The translations under genes and the position numbers were made by a program. From Siderastrea siderea (Eukaryota; Cnidaria; Anthozoa; Scleractinia; Rhizangiidae): DNA of 64,000 nt. Location: positions 21,235,186 to 21,299,185 of the forward strand of contig OZ034968.1 of the NCBI GenBank assembly GCA_964030785.1, given 5' to 3'. Below, piece by piece: positions 25,401 through 38,814 of this stretch; the stretch's first letter is position 1; every line of letters starts with the position of its first letter. The notes beneath the pieces are model-generated. The model saw only the letters and a program-made list of their open reading frames with translations, had not been told where the DNA came from and searched no databases.

Positions 25401-28400
25401 ACAGAGCTTATCTCTATATTTGTCTGGATACGGTAGTTGCCACGTTCGTCAAGCATGATGTCACGCAAGAAGAAGACGTACGTGGCTTTCAAGATCGGCT
25501 ATTCTCTTCTGGTTCAAACATTACAGAATTAATTTTTGTGACAAGTTACGCTTCCTACTAGATCCAAAATATTTGTCCATGGAAAAATATTCTTTCCATT
25601 AGAAAGCCACAAAATTAAATTTCAATCCATTGAGCTGCCGAGAAACATAAGAATGAGCTTCAGAAAGGACTGTTTTGCATTATTTTGTTTGTCCCATATT
25701 CACACTGTTGTCATATATTTTACAGATTTTATCTCACTTTCTTCTTGTTTTGTCGTAATTTGAAGCCACACTTGTACGCATTAGCGTACCATCTATTGAT
25801 CAATGACGCATACGAATTCGAAACCACTAATATAAACTCACCTTGCATACGGTGAAATTTGAATTAACCAATCAGCATTCAGTAGGCGGGAAAAACTGTG
25901 GTGTCCTGACGTCACGCAGATTTTGTGCTCTTCGCTTCGATTTCTGCGTGATCAGTGAAGTTTATACTGTGGAAGTGCGGTTTTATTTCAGCGTTTTCTT
26001 CACAGTCTCCGCTTTCCTTACTTCAGTTTATTAAAAGTCACATCTGTTTGCAATTATATGGACTGGATGAGCAACCAGGATCGATTCAAAACTTTTTTCT
26101 ACGGCGAGAAACTTCGCTAACTGGACTTGAACGCGAAGGAGGTGGTAAAAGTTTTCCTCTTGTCCCACTGAATATTATTGACTGAGGGAGTCAAACTTCA
26201 CCCCCCTTTCACTCTCAGCTTGGCCTCGTTTATCACATGGATGTCCGCTAACTGAGCAGCTCTGAGTAGCGTCGGGTACAATCCGTCTTCTGTCCTTGTA
26301 AAGATCTTCGGTCACTTCATACTTGTTTTCATCGTGTACTTCATGCCTGGTTTTAATTCACACCAACTTCGAGCGGTGCCTGCAGCTGTGATTGCCTGCT
26401 GTCAAAATTGTCGTTGCATCTCAACAAGATTGGTCTTATCGGTTAGGGAAAAAAGGTTCTGTTCATCAGATCAGAGATACATCATGAATGTTTGACAAAT
26501 TTGATCTACAGTCGTTGTATGGTTGACTACACAGCTGATTCTTCAAACTGGAAATAGGCAAGTTTGTACAATTTTCCACATACCGGGAGACGAATGAAAA
26601 GGCCTTTTTGGAATTTGGAGCTTCCTTATGTCATCGTAACAGCAAAAAGCTCGTAGTCAAAAGCCGCAGAAAATTAACTCTTCTTCTCAAAAGGCAAAAC
26701 TGACCTGAAATTCAGGCCAAGCGAAAACAGCATGCGGACCGCTGTGGAAACGACACTTTCGCTTGCTTTATTCATCACGAAAAGTAAAAATAATTATTAG
26801 TTAGCCCGTCTTTCTAAGTGGATAATTCACGACCTGGCTAACTTGGATTGGAACGGTTATTGCAGGAACAATGTTTATTTAGGCAAATATTGATATGTCT
26901 ATTTTTTTCTCGCTTCAATTTCCAGACCAGGTGCTTTACAACTTGCAATCAATCGACTTTTACAGACAGAGAGCAAAGAGAGGAAAATGTGTAATTTCTC
27001 ACGAAATTTCAAAAAGATTTAAATTGTTATAATTAAAAGGAACAAATTTGAGAACAACTCTAGGATTCAGGCAGGAGGAGTTTATTCAAAATGGAGAAAT
27101 GAAAGTAACTTTAAAAGAGCAAAATGCAGATCACAACGGTCCTGCATCAGTCCGCAGTACCGCAAGAGATTTGAAAATATAAAACTTTGCGTTACGTCGG
27201 ATTCGTTGCAAAAAGGAAAAACCGATAACTACAGGCGACTCTAAGAGATGAAGTTTTTCTTCAGAAACCAATTAACAAATTTATGATACGGCTGTTTAGT
27301 ATAAGCTTATTTCTTGGGTTGTAGTTGCATTAAGCTATGGAACGTGCCTTTCGAAACTTGGGCGGCTTAAATCAGAAAATGGGAGAGTGTGATAATTTTT
27401 TCTTTCTCAACAAGCACTCGTAACGCCATTCAACTTGCAACGATGCTAATGTCACTTCAACTTCTGTTTTCCAGATCATGCAAAACCGCAAAATTCTTAC
27501 TGGAATTAGCTGTTTTGTAGCTCTCGTGATGGCGTTGTTGTTTCTCTGAATTTGATCTCAGTCGGAAGTAGAGCAGCTCGAGTCAACTCTTCTGATGTAA
27601 TGAATAAATTCTGGTGTAGTATTACGGTTTTAGTCATCGTCTTGTCGCTCTTCATACCCTTTAAACAATGCACACTTTTAATCCAACACAAACAACACAA
27701 AACAAACGCCAGCGGCTTCGGTCTTCGTACTAGTTTTTACCTTTGTTGCAAGCGCACAAACCCTTTAATGCAAAAGTGTATGAGTAGAACAACAGGAAAG
27801 TCGCTATAAACTCTTGCTTTTGCTTACAAACCGCAAAATACTGGAGTTTTCAGTTGTAGCATTCTGAACCGTAACCGGAAACGAGAACCCAGTGCATCGT
27901 GCATTTCGCAAAACATCTACAGGACACCACGGTTTTGACTGCCGCTCGTACCGCGGGCGCAGTTGCCGTATGCAAGGCAAACATTGATCTTTGATCACCC
28001 TCAAATCTGTAAGAAGCCCTGGGAACGAGGTTGCACAATATCGGACACAGCTCCACTTCAGGTGGTGTGCGTGCTACGACCACATTGCACGCTGGTTTTT
28101 GTTTCGGTTTCGCATCATTTGCTCATGGCGGCCATCGCGTGAGGATCTCTTGTGAACGCCAAAATTACTTCTTTCCGTTCAAAATATCGCAGCTTTTGTG
28201 ATTTTTGCGATGGATATCCTAGTTTTGACATGTTGTCGATCTTAGGAATCAAAGATTTCCTCAGACTTCAGTGGGTGGAGTTTAAAATATCGGTTTTCTG
28301 TGTCGCGACGCCTCGACGGGACTTGCATGCATTTAAGCCCGAGGTAAGAATCATGATTGTAAACATAAATATTTAGATAAGAAACCTATATTTAAACACG

Positions 28401-29780
28401 ATGTAGGGTGTGAGCTTAAATTTAATGATGTAATGTTCGCAAGAGGGCTGCCCTTTAGCTTCATTAACCACTACGAATAAGTATATCGTATCTTGAATTG
28501 AAACAAGGAAAACATATTTTTCACATGTTGATGTTATGGTACGTGTCCTGATTTATTTTGTATTACTTAGACTAAGCATTAAAGCTAGCAATCTTCGTAA
28601 TTGCTTAGCTTTTGTTTCTAATTTCTAATTCTTGATTTCGCAAAGTATTCGAGGAATTATATCTTTCAAAAGCTATTTTTTTTTCTCTCATAATGACAGT
28701 ATCTGCAACATCGAAGAAAGTTCTGGTTTTACGACACTTCAAATGTTCAACAAAGATACTTCCTGCAACAAACTACGATTTCAGTTTACAGTTATTTAGT
28801 TAGATTTATAAAAAAATGCTGTGTTCTTGTAAATTAGTTTGATATCATTGTTCGGGTTTGATTTTGATCCAAAAACATATCATTAAGGCAAATTAAAAAT
28901 ATTTGTCTACTGGGGTGAAGTAAATCAGTGGTAGTCTAAACAGTAAATCTATCAGCTAAGTTTTATTTATTAGCACTTTTAATCTGGCTACATACCTTGC
29001 AATGTAGGCTTGATTACCAGCTGCCATTAGGGAAATAAGCTCCTCTGGATCTGGTTCGAAGGATGACTGGGGGTGTTTTGTGTTATCGAGCAAGACACTT
29101 ATAATCTCACAAGTGACTCTCCCAGCTATACTAGGGCAACCTAATGTAATGCAAGGGGTAATCAGTGATGGACTAGCTTCCAGGGCTGCTAAGCTGCAAT
29201 GGTGTAGGCCAACTGCAGTCTTTTTTCACAATTTTAAATAATTGCTGGATGCTTAAAATTGTTGAAGGTATTTGTCTACCATGCTGTCAACCAATGTTTA
29301 TGTCTGACCTAGCCAGTGTAATTTTGAACCAACAACAGTTATTTGCAAAACAGCTCGTACTTTAACTTTTGTGAAAATCGCACTGGAAGCCCTCCTCCTG
29401 CTACTGTTGTGTGTATACAGACCGTGATAGTTTACTTCGCTTTATTACTGCTACTTCACTTATTACAGATCTGGTTTATAATCAAGTTATTCTTTGTTCT
29501 TTATTCAGAGATATTACACTGCAACAGCAGCTGAATATAAAATGCACAGGTCTGGAGGATAACTTTGGAGACAGAATTTTTTTTCTCCAAGGGAAGCTTC
29601 GTAATCAAGAATAAACCAACTAGATAAAGCAACACATCAAGTGACAACCTATTCAGATTCATTTAAATATCTTTCCTTAAGGTTGCTGAATTTGTATAAA
29701 TAAAACATTGTGAAAGAACACTACATGTAAGTCATTTCATAACAATAATAATATTTCCATAGTGTCTTGATAATTTGAGG
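22471..29780. other. Gene-poor AT-rich spacer
   Basis: No convincing gene. Paired TGACGTCA-like sites lie at about 22618-22642, a CAAAT microsatellite near 23940, and a sequence resembling the Mutator-like MITE end (CCCTGGGAACGAGG) at 28017-28030. Short open frames in this stretch have no recognisable domain. Confidence 0.4.
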
Positions 29781-30068
29781 GAGGCATGGTTGACTAATGG
29801 TTAGTGCACTGGACTCTGAAATTGAGCAGTCCGGGTTCAAACCATGGCCAGGGTAATTGGGGTAATTGTGTTGTGTTCTTAGACAGGACACTTTACTCTC
29901 ATAGTGCCTCTCTCCACCCAGGTGTGTAAATGGGTACTGGCAAGTTTACTGCTGTGGGGTAACCCTGCGATAGACTAACATCCCATCCAGGGAGAGGGGG
30001 GGAGAGAATACTCCTAGTCTCTTCAAGCTATTGAAACTGGTATAAGCTCCCGCCTGATGGGACACTAG
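29781..30068 (+). repeat. tRNA-derived SINE
   Basis: A tRNA-like head (A box TGGTTAGTGCACTGGA, B box GGGTTCAAACC) is followed by a body containing CTCTCCACCCAGGTGTGTAA and CATCCCATCCAGGG. I recall such body motifs from SINEs of marine invertebrates. The 3' end is approximate. Confidence 0.75.
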
Positions 30069-32650
30069 ACTGGAATACAGACTTGAAAAGTTGACATCAA
30101 ATGAGTAGGAGGCAGGTCTTATTTTTACCAAGCCCGACAAATTAAATGAAATACTTTTGGTCAAACAGCTTGAAGCCTGTGTCAGAGACAAACTAAACAC
30201 CAGGGTTTTGCTCTTCAGTGATGCAGGCTAACCACTTGCAAAATAATGAATAAAACCCATTTGAACCTCATTAAGTTTCGAACCATTTATTGAACTTCTT
30301 CACTTTCCACAACAGGCGATTTGCTGTGCATGAAGTCTCCACTAATGAGTTGTTGTGGAATCACTTTTTAGTTACAACAGATACAATAAAACATTTCAAA
30401 GTGACCTTCAGTGCATGGGTAATCAAAATGATAGTATGAAGCTCTAATGATGCCAATTATGGACATCAGTAAACCCATTTATCATGCTAGAGCCTGGAAC
30501 AGGCTATATAGGCCCACTCGGGTAGAAGCAATTCATGCAGCAGAAATAGCAGTTTGTTATCTTCCCAGTCCCCTAAATAAACTGGAAAAGACTGAAAAGT
30601 TATTTTGGGTGTTCTAAAGGTACTATAATTCAACTGTGACATGAGAATCAGTACAGTACAAACAAATAATTCGCTGGCTTCTTCAGTAAACCAGTGCTCT
30701 TTTGACGTCCATCTTGATCATCTACGGGAACTTATTCTTCTAAATTGGATTCTCCTAGTCCCAAAGAACACATAATTAAATCATTTTGAAGGAAACTATA
30801 TAACTCCCAAAAACAGTGGAAGATCGTGGAATGAAAGTGCTTAACTCGACGCATGAAACTTCAAAAGTACAGACGGTTAACACTCAAAAAAGGGACATTT
30901 TCGTTTAGTCGAAACGGCGTAGATCGACTGGTGCGTACTGGTGCATTATGTTTCCCATATTGGAAAATTTGTAAGCTTTTGATTTATTATAATTTTACGC
31001 CAAGCACCACTAGCTGAAAGCCGTGTTAGACAAAAACTTCCGACCTACTAGAAGAAGAGAAAAATCGGCCATTTTACCTTGTTCGAGAAATGTCAAAATT
31101 TACCATGATAAGCTCTAAATGTAAGAACTTCGACGCCAAAACCTTACTTTACTATTCCCGAACTTTCCAAATCTAATATTGTAGCAGAAAAAAGGCCAGC
31201 GAAAGTTGTGCAAACGATGATCAAACTCACCCGAAAAACCGCTCGCATCACATCAAAATTCCGCCATGTTGGAAATTCATCAAAATAATGCATTGCGGTC
31301 TTAGTGCGCACACCACCTGGCTCCACTTATAAGGTAAACTCTGTCTAAAAAACAATACTTTTCGAATGCTCAACGCTACTCAAATTACCAACATCACAGT
31401 AGTGTACCTTGGTACACGCACGTTCATTCAATAACCATTTCCGTACCTCTCATTGACAGCTACAAAATAGCTCACGCACGCTTTGCGTGCCTATGTTTGT
31501 GTGCGTGTTATAAAACATGAACCCAATTAAAACTAAATCGGAAATTGCGCGGCTTGTTGCTAGCTATTCTTAAAACTGAAAAACTTGAATGAAACTAGTC
31601 TTAAAATCCAAGTCACAGTGGTGATCAAGGAATTAGAGGATGGATGTAGTAAAATCTTAACAAGATACTAAACGTTATTTCGGGGTTATTCATAGCTCAA
31701 AGTGTAAAGCATATGTTGAGAAATTTGCATAGTTGACAGCTGTAATTTCAGCCTTATAAGGAATGTAACGCAACACTTGAAACATCTCGAACCGACCGAA
31801 ACAGTACCGAAAGATTAACAACAACAGATATGCGACAAAGCATTCTAACAGAGACCTGTTGGATCTACTGGAAAGCGAGCTGAATTTGAACATTTTCGTA
31901 CTGTTCGAAGGTAAAGCAAACGAAATTTATTCGGCTGTAGGTTGAGACTCCAAAGAAACACGTGAGCTAAAAATAACTTTGTACCGTGGGAAAGTTACGA
32001 ATGTAAACATACTTTGGTCGATTTGTGAAGCAAAAAGACGAAAATTATTATAGCCGACTTGATTACAAAGCAAGCAACTTCAAATAAGAGGGGAGATAAA
32101 TATAGTTGCAAAACTATTTCAGTCGTGTTTATAAACGCTAGTTCAAACCGATTTCGAACGAAAATATTGTGGATACAAGAAACGCCGTTTGATGGCAGAC
32201 TCCTGTTTTGACAATACAATGTACTAAGAACGTAAGTGGTTGCCTGAAACGTCTGAAACCTTACAAATTAAACAAAGTAAAGCGAGTGGCGTGTCACGCA
32301 AATCACGCAGAGCGTCAAAACGGCACCCTTTAGAAAGTTGACCGTTTATGAGCACTGAAAAGTATTGGATATTCGCCGGTAGAAGTAAGAAATTAAAAGG
32401 TTCAACTGCAACTTGCATTTATTTCTGAAGTAAAATTGTTAACTTTCCACTGATCTTTGCCTAAATCATGTATGCAATATTTTTCGACGGTGAGTTTAAG
32501 TTTAAGTTTACTTGTTTTTGTCTGTGTTCTTTGAAGAACCGTGAAACAAAGAGCTTTCTTCGGTTTTTTTTTTTTACTCCGCGTAGTCACGCTGCTGAAT
32601 CATTACCAGGTTTTATAGTGGATAACCACAAGATCTTTTTGATGGTGGTG
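30069..32650. other. Non-coding spacer
   Basis: Nothing supported beyond short uncharacterised open frames. Confidence 0.4.
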
Positions 32651-32652
32651 GT

Positions 32653-32704
32653 GGGGGGGGGGGGGGGGGGGGCTGAGGGGTTAGGGTTAGGGTTAGGGTT
32701 AGGG
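32653..32704 (+). repeat. Poly-G run followed by four TTAGGG telomeric repeats
   Basis: A run of about 20 G (32653-32672) is followed by CTGAGGGG and exactly four TTAGGG units (32681-32704). TTAGGG is the cnidarian telomere repeat, so this is an interstitial telomeric sequence. The whole tract could form G-quadruplexes. Confidence 0.9.
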
Positions 32705-34094
32705 TCATTGGCTCTGCGCGTATTGCGCGCCTATGTTTCAAGGAAGACAAAGTCACCAAACTCAGCGCGCAGGAACAAAGGAGACTTTTGTCTGATTGGT
32801 TAATCATTTTCCTAGTACCCAGATTCCTGAAACGTGCGCGCCAGTGAAATAAACAAAGATGGCGGCCTGAGTAAAGACCAGTAAAAGACGTAGTTTTCAT
32901 TGCTTGATCACTTATTCTTAACCTTTTTGGTACATATGGCAATTCCAGGCGCTTTTCTAACTTCTCGGTGGCGTCAAGAAATTGGTTTAAGGTATTTTAA
33001 AGCGGAAAACGAGTGTTTAGCACGGGCTTTTGCATTTGTGAGCAGGAAAAGTTTTCCTTCACACCGCAAGAAAATATATGGTTCTATGAAGTGAGGGAGA
33101 CAAGATGAGATGTCATAATAAAATCAGGAGGGATTCAAAGACTGAAAGGACAGGGATATTCGAAGTCTTACAGCTGCCGTTTTTACCGAAGCAGGTAAGC
33201 TATCCTACTCACAATTTTAAAAATTAGCGTTCCCTTGCAAGTTTTTGTTAGCTTTTGCTACACATCAATCGATCAGTGAACTTTCCTTGTTTGAAGGGGC
33301 CGTGGCGGTCCGACTCAGCGGTCAAGTAATCTCAGAGTCAAAGAGGTGCAAAAAACCATGAAACTACTTTAGAAGACCTGCAGTTAATCACTAGTTGATT
33401 AACAATGCAGGCAAACGGGAATTATCTCAGCTAAAATAACATTAAAATAAACTTGTACAATATCATTTCAGTTCACACTTTCAGCTAATAATTTTTACAA
33501 GGACCCCGCTCGGTTTTCCGTTTGATCTTCATTTAGAAGTTTTTTCATTCTGTAGTCATCCAATGGACTGTTTAAGTTTTTTTATAACGACCCAAAAGGC
33601 TATTTGTGAAAGTGGAAATGCAAAATAATTTTGCTTGAAGAATTTTAAGGACATAAAGAGAACATTTGATGTTTACAAACATTGACTTTTTGGCCGTTAA
33701 AATTTTGTAAAGGAAGAGTCTTGTCTCATTAGCCAATGGGCCTCTTGTTGCCTTATTTACACCAAAGAATTCCTTGTTGGAATTAACTCAGTTTTGTATG
33801 ATTTGATTTGTGTTTGTCACTAGTAAAGTGTTTTTGCCGTCAATTTTTGCCTTGCATAATCTAAAACTACCTTAGTTTTTTGACAGAAAGATGGTTATGT
33901 TGTATAATTTTATTCAGGGCAGTAGAATCCTGGTATTAGTTCTAAGTGAAGTGGTCTGCGAGCATCTAAAAATCAGTATCTTAATTCACATGCTCACACA
34001 CAACATGAAGCATCAAAAAGCAACTCGACCGTTACTTCACACCTCACTTATGAATCGATTAATATTAATAGGTTTATCCCAGGAAAGTCTTGCT
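32705..34094. other. Non-coding spacer with YY1-like motif
   Basis: AAAGATGGCGGCC at about 32857-32869 matches the YY1-type promoter motif, which could mark a transcription start, but no gene follows convincingly. Confidence 0.35.
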
Positions 34095-34097
34095 TTA

Positions 34098-35004
34098 TGC
34101 ATCAGTCAATTCCAGCTGCGCCCATCCCCCCCCCCCCCCCCGGGCAACTGCGGGGCATTTGCGTGCCTTGTCAGTCCCGGGGGTGGGGCATTAGCAAATT
34201 TGGCACGGCCCAGGGGTTGGGCATTTGCCTACCCCCGGGCTTTTGACACACATGTGGTTTCCGACTCGAAATCCAAACATGAAGGATTTTATCGCAAAGG
34301 ACCAGCAGTTCGACGCAGATTGGATCGTCTGCCAAGGACTGGACAAACTTGTGGAGGTTTTCTCGATTTTATGCATTTCTTCATTGCTTATCAAGGCACA
34401 ACTATCACTTAATATAGCGAGATCGGGAACGATCAACGTAAATCGACGTAGGCATTCTTCTTAAGGATTTAAATAAAATTTAGTCGCGATGATTCTTAAA
34501 TTCTAAACATGTGTATAGGGATCGTCGTTTTATACTTTTGCATATTATTAAAATATTACAACAGATGACGTTACAACAGACTTTTATGTCAAGATTTTTG
34601 TTTACTAGCGAACTGTTTAAAACAAAACATTAAAGTAACAATCAACTATCATGTAGTATTGTTGTCTGTGAAGTATTAAAGTATCATCACTTGGCATTTA
34701 TACTAACTTTATTAACATCGGATAGTGCCGTTACAAACAATAGAAGACGGAGAGGTAGGCCTACACAAATGAAAAATCACACATAAAAATGCTGAAAGTG
34801 GTATTATTGTGCAATGAATGAAAACTGCTGCAGTGTTGATTGGGGACGTACGATCCCGGGGGCGGGGCATTTGCCCACTTCCTTCGTCCACACCGCGGGG
34901 CATTTGGTAGCTAAAGTGTCCCCACCCCCGGGAATTTGCCATCCGAGAGAAAAAAACTGCTAATGCCCGGGGGGGCATGGGCGCAGCTGGAATTGACTGA
35001 TGCA
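34098..35004. mobile_element. Non-autonomous DNA transposon, 3-bp TTA target sites
   Basis: A 907-bp element with inverted ends (TGCATCAGTCAATTCCAGCT at the left, its complement at the right) flanked by TTA (34095-34097 and 35005-35007). GC-rich subterminal tracts (GGGGCATTTG repeats, a C run near 34126-34141) are also inverted. A 3-bp TWA target is typical of PIF/Harbinger, so that assignment is likely but unproven. No transposase. Confidence 0.7.
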
Positions 35005-35007
35005 TTA

Positions 35008-38000
35008 TCCTGATTGGACAATTACGATGCATAATTATGCTCTAACACTATAAGGGCTCCTATTGATAGTAAATGCCTTGACTTCTGAAAGAGCTACCCT
35101 TTAAAATTTTAAATAAAGGAGTCTAATTTTAATGGCAACAGGAAGCCTTAGGTTATGTACACAGTTAGCACCTATCATAGTTTTCCATCAGTCTTAAAAC
35201 CTTTTCTTTCAGGAGGAGACTTTAAAGAAGACCAGAACCCAGTAACCTTGAATATAAATTCATGAGCTTATGTTTGGGCAGTTGATTTAATTTCTTAGAG
35301 AACATTTGTGAACCAAAGGATTTTCACATAGTTGTTGTCTTGTCAGTAAGTTTTCAAGAAGCTGACTCCACAAAATACATTGCAAGTGGTTAGAAATGGC
35401 AAGTACAACTTGGCAACTCTTAACTTTAACTTGTAACTTGTAACTTTGTCCTTGTTGTCCTCCTAAGTTTGTTAAAGGAAATAAAGGAACTTGCCCTGTC
35501 TTATGGTCATCCAAAACAACCAGTCGTCTGAGGGGTCAAAATTGATTTTGGGTCCATAACATTTCATTGCCCTCCCCCTGCTCCTTTAGAAAACTGACGA
35601 GTCCCTAACTGGTCCCACATACTCTAGGTTTTCATTTTAGCAGATTAGGAGTTTAACAAAATGGAAGACCATGGCAGCTGTGTGTGCAACTTAGGCAACT
35701 GCAAAAAAAGTCTGAAAAAATACAGGCTTCACCCTACTGAAATAAAGTGTTTGTTTATTTATTTATTTATTTATTTATTTATGATAGCAGTGCAGCACTC
35801 TTACCAACTGAGCTATCAAGCCAGCTTGGAGTTGTTGGTCTTTGTGTGAATTCAGACATATTCCCAAGAAAGACAAACCAAAATCATGTGCATGTGTTCT
35901 TTTTCATACTGAGAGTTCATGTTACAAATATAGTTATTAGTATTTTAGGTAAGAAAAGAAAGAGCGGCTTTTCTACAATTGTAGTGATCTTCTAGATAGG
36001 TGATGTGTATTTTTTTTTTAACCCATTACCGGCCGCGTGTTTTTTGAGCGCTTCGCTAAATTAGCAGTTGGTAATAAACAACCCCATGTGCAGTACAAAA
36101 CGACAATTTATAGGCTCGAAAAAACAACACTCACTTGATCTAGAATAGTTAAAATTTCTCACTTTCGAATAAAATACACCAGCTGCCAATTAAGAATTAG
36201 CCAAAAATACAATCTAAAAGTCAAAATTTTGAAAATTTATGCAAGAGATTTCGCGTCTTGTCTCGCGCGTGAAATCAAACCACAGCAGAGGATTTGTGTC
36301 TGTTTAGGTCAGATTACTATTTTTCGAAATTTCATGAACGAAGATTCACAGAAGAGGAGACAGTAAGCTTTTCTGAATAATACATTTATTAATACACGCC
36401 TTTATTCGTTTCTGAAAACCAAACGCGTTCAATTCTTTCTTCGAGGGAAGCTACGCGCAAGCGATTTCGCTTGATGTGCAGGTTATTTTGAAGAGCATTT
36501 ACTGATGCGAACTGTGCACGTTTTTCAAAACTTTTATGAAAACTTTAAGAAATACAAAGAATCCTTCAATTAAGAAGTTATCTCGGTAAAAACTTACAAT
36601 CAAATGTGTAATTTACTCTACCGTAGACTCGTAGAAGTGCTTGAGCATTTCCCAGAAAGTCTGCAGCTCGAAAAATCTCTTGTGATGGAAGATTGTCCTT
36701 CGCTGTGACAAAACGGCAGTTCGTCCTCGAAAGATGTTTTCTTCGCTCTAAAAGCTCTAAATTCCATCGCTTAATAAAAGAGAACCAAATGTTTCATTAC
36801 TTCAAGCACAGGTAAATTTTACAGTGTAAACTAAACACAAAAGAACTGTTACTGGTTATTTTGCTGGGTTTTACAGGTAAATAATTTTTTAATTATGTTC
36901 CTTTTAAAAGTCAAGAAAAGTAAAGAGTAGGACAAATAATTTATTTGTTCTTTCTAGATCTGTGTGTGCTGCTTTTCAAACATGATATCTTCTATTTTTA
37001 GTAGATGCTATGTGTACATTTTATGTCTGGAATTAAACTTTTCTAATTGGAAATGTATTTATATGAATCTTGTTTAGTATTAAACACAGTGTACAATCAT
37101 AAAAATTAATACAACTCACAATGTACTTTAAGCTTAACATGTAAAGAGCAAATTCGACACATTATGAATAGGTCTGTTTAAAAGACATGGAGGTGAAATT
37201 TCTATGTATTGTTCCTTAATAAACTTTAAGCAGTTCCTAGAACATCACTAATTGGGTAGTTTTCGTCAGTATTATAACTAATTCGTAGGTTTTTGGTGAA
37301 GTACCGATCACTTTAAGTTTAAATTTCTCATTCCGCGTGCTTTTATTGATAACAGCTGCAGCTCTTGTCCTTGTTTCTTTCATCTCACGGAACTTATTTT
37401 GATGTTCTTGTAGCCTCGCTTTCCCCGTTCCTTTCCCCACGCCTTGCCACTTTAAAGTTAACACTGTTTAGCCTAACTTATTCTTACCTTATTATTCTAT
37501 TCTCGGTTGAAAGCGATCGCTGTACCAAGCCCTATTGTAGGATATATGGCCCAAACAACACCTATCTGGCGACAAGATTCGAGTTATTTTTTTCACAGTT
37601 TTCTACTGGCGCGTCATCTTGTTGGGTTTCCTTTTTACAAATCGTGGCAATACAATTAAAAAACCCCTGATAAGAATCGATATTTCATACTGTTTCATGG
37701 CTGGAGTTTTTAGAAATCAAAGTAGCCAAATGAATGAACGAAACAAAGTAGACTGAGGTGCGACCGTAGCGTAATTTTCATCGTATGTCGTTGACAGTGA
37801 TACACACCTTGACGACTCCCTGTTGAGCCCTGCCACTTTTATCAATATCTTTTCTTGAAAAGTCGCTTCCTTAATTAATAAACTGTTACCAGCAAAAGGG
37901 AGTTCGTGTACCAAAACCCACGACAAAAGTCTCGGATACTTGAAGCAAAATATTTGTTTGGAATAAAATTGAGCTTTTCTATTGCAGTTGCGCTGTTAAC

Positions 38001-38650
38001 TGCTTGCGTCTGGGCACAATATTTTCGCTTAAGCAGCAAAAACCATGTAATTCCTTGATCGTATCGATTTTTACTTTTGCCTCGGCTATATGTTCCGTTT
38101 TTTTAACGTCAGAAATCATTCACAACCCCAAAACATGTAGTTTACGAGGCGGACGCCACTTTTTACCTTCCTCTTGTCAAGGAATTTGTCTTACTGCCCC
38201 TTTCAAGCACAAATTATCCTTCAATGCGACAAACATTACGCATTTCCATTCACGTTCAACTTACTTTATTGTTAAACAGTACTTGGTCTTGCGTTGAAGT
38301 CTGCTAAGATGATGAAGAACAAAGACAGGAAGGCAAAACTTTCGTCTGCTTATCACGAGTTTTCAATTCACCGTCGCCTTTTCTGACTCGTCTCATTTCT
38401 CAGATTTGCAATCCCTTGCTGCGATTTTCCTCACGATGACGGAAAAGCTGAGATGATGACCTAAATTTGGAAGTTATTCAACAACTATACATTCTTACGG
38501 CGTCCTTTGCCCCAGAACACAGGATAAACATTCAATGAAATCAAAGCTGTCAGCACGACCGCCGCCATCTCCTCTTTTCCCGCGTTTCGAATGAAATTCA
38601 AGGCATTTCAAATAGAATTGTGCGCATGCGCGACATTAGTCTCCTTTGTT
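35008..38650. other. Non-coding spacer
   Basis: Contains a TTTA microsatellite at about 35755-35780 next to a partial tRNA-like A-box region on the minus strand (near 35795-35825). No gene is supported. Confidence 0.4.
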
Positions 38651-38659
38651 GCGCGCAGG

Positions 38660-38748
38660 CAATCTCGTCCCCAGAGCCCGCGCGCATTTACGGTCAGCGG
38701 CATCCTTGGTGCTGACCAAAAGGAATGCAGCCTCTGGGAACGAGATTG
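38660..38748. mobile_element. Mutator-like mini-MITE, 9-bp TSD
   Basis: An 89-bp element flanked by GCGCGCAGG on both sides (38651-38659 and 38749-38757). The ends are inverted: CAATCTCGTCCCCAGAG at the left and CTCTGGGAACGAGATTG at the right. A 9-bp duplication is the Mutator superfamily hallmark. Confidence 0.8.
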
Positions 38749-38814
38749 GCGCGCAGGTCGATTGACATTGAGAAGTTCGCCCGCTTCAGTGCAAAATAAT
38801 TCGACGTTTACAGT

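Noticed and set aside
33891..34412. 173-residue plus-strand open frame
   Set aside because: It runs across a transposon end, a poly-C tract and low-complexity sequence, with no domain or splice support.
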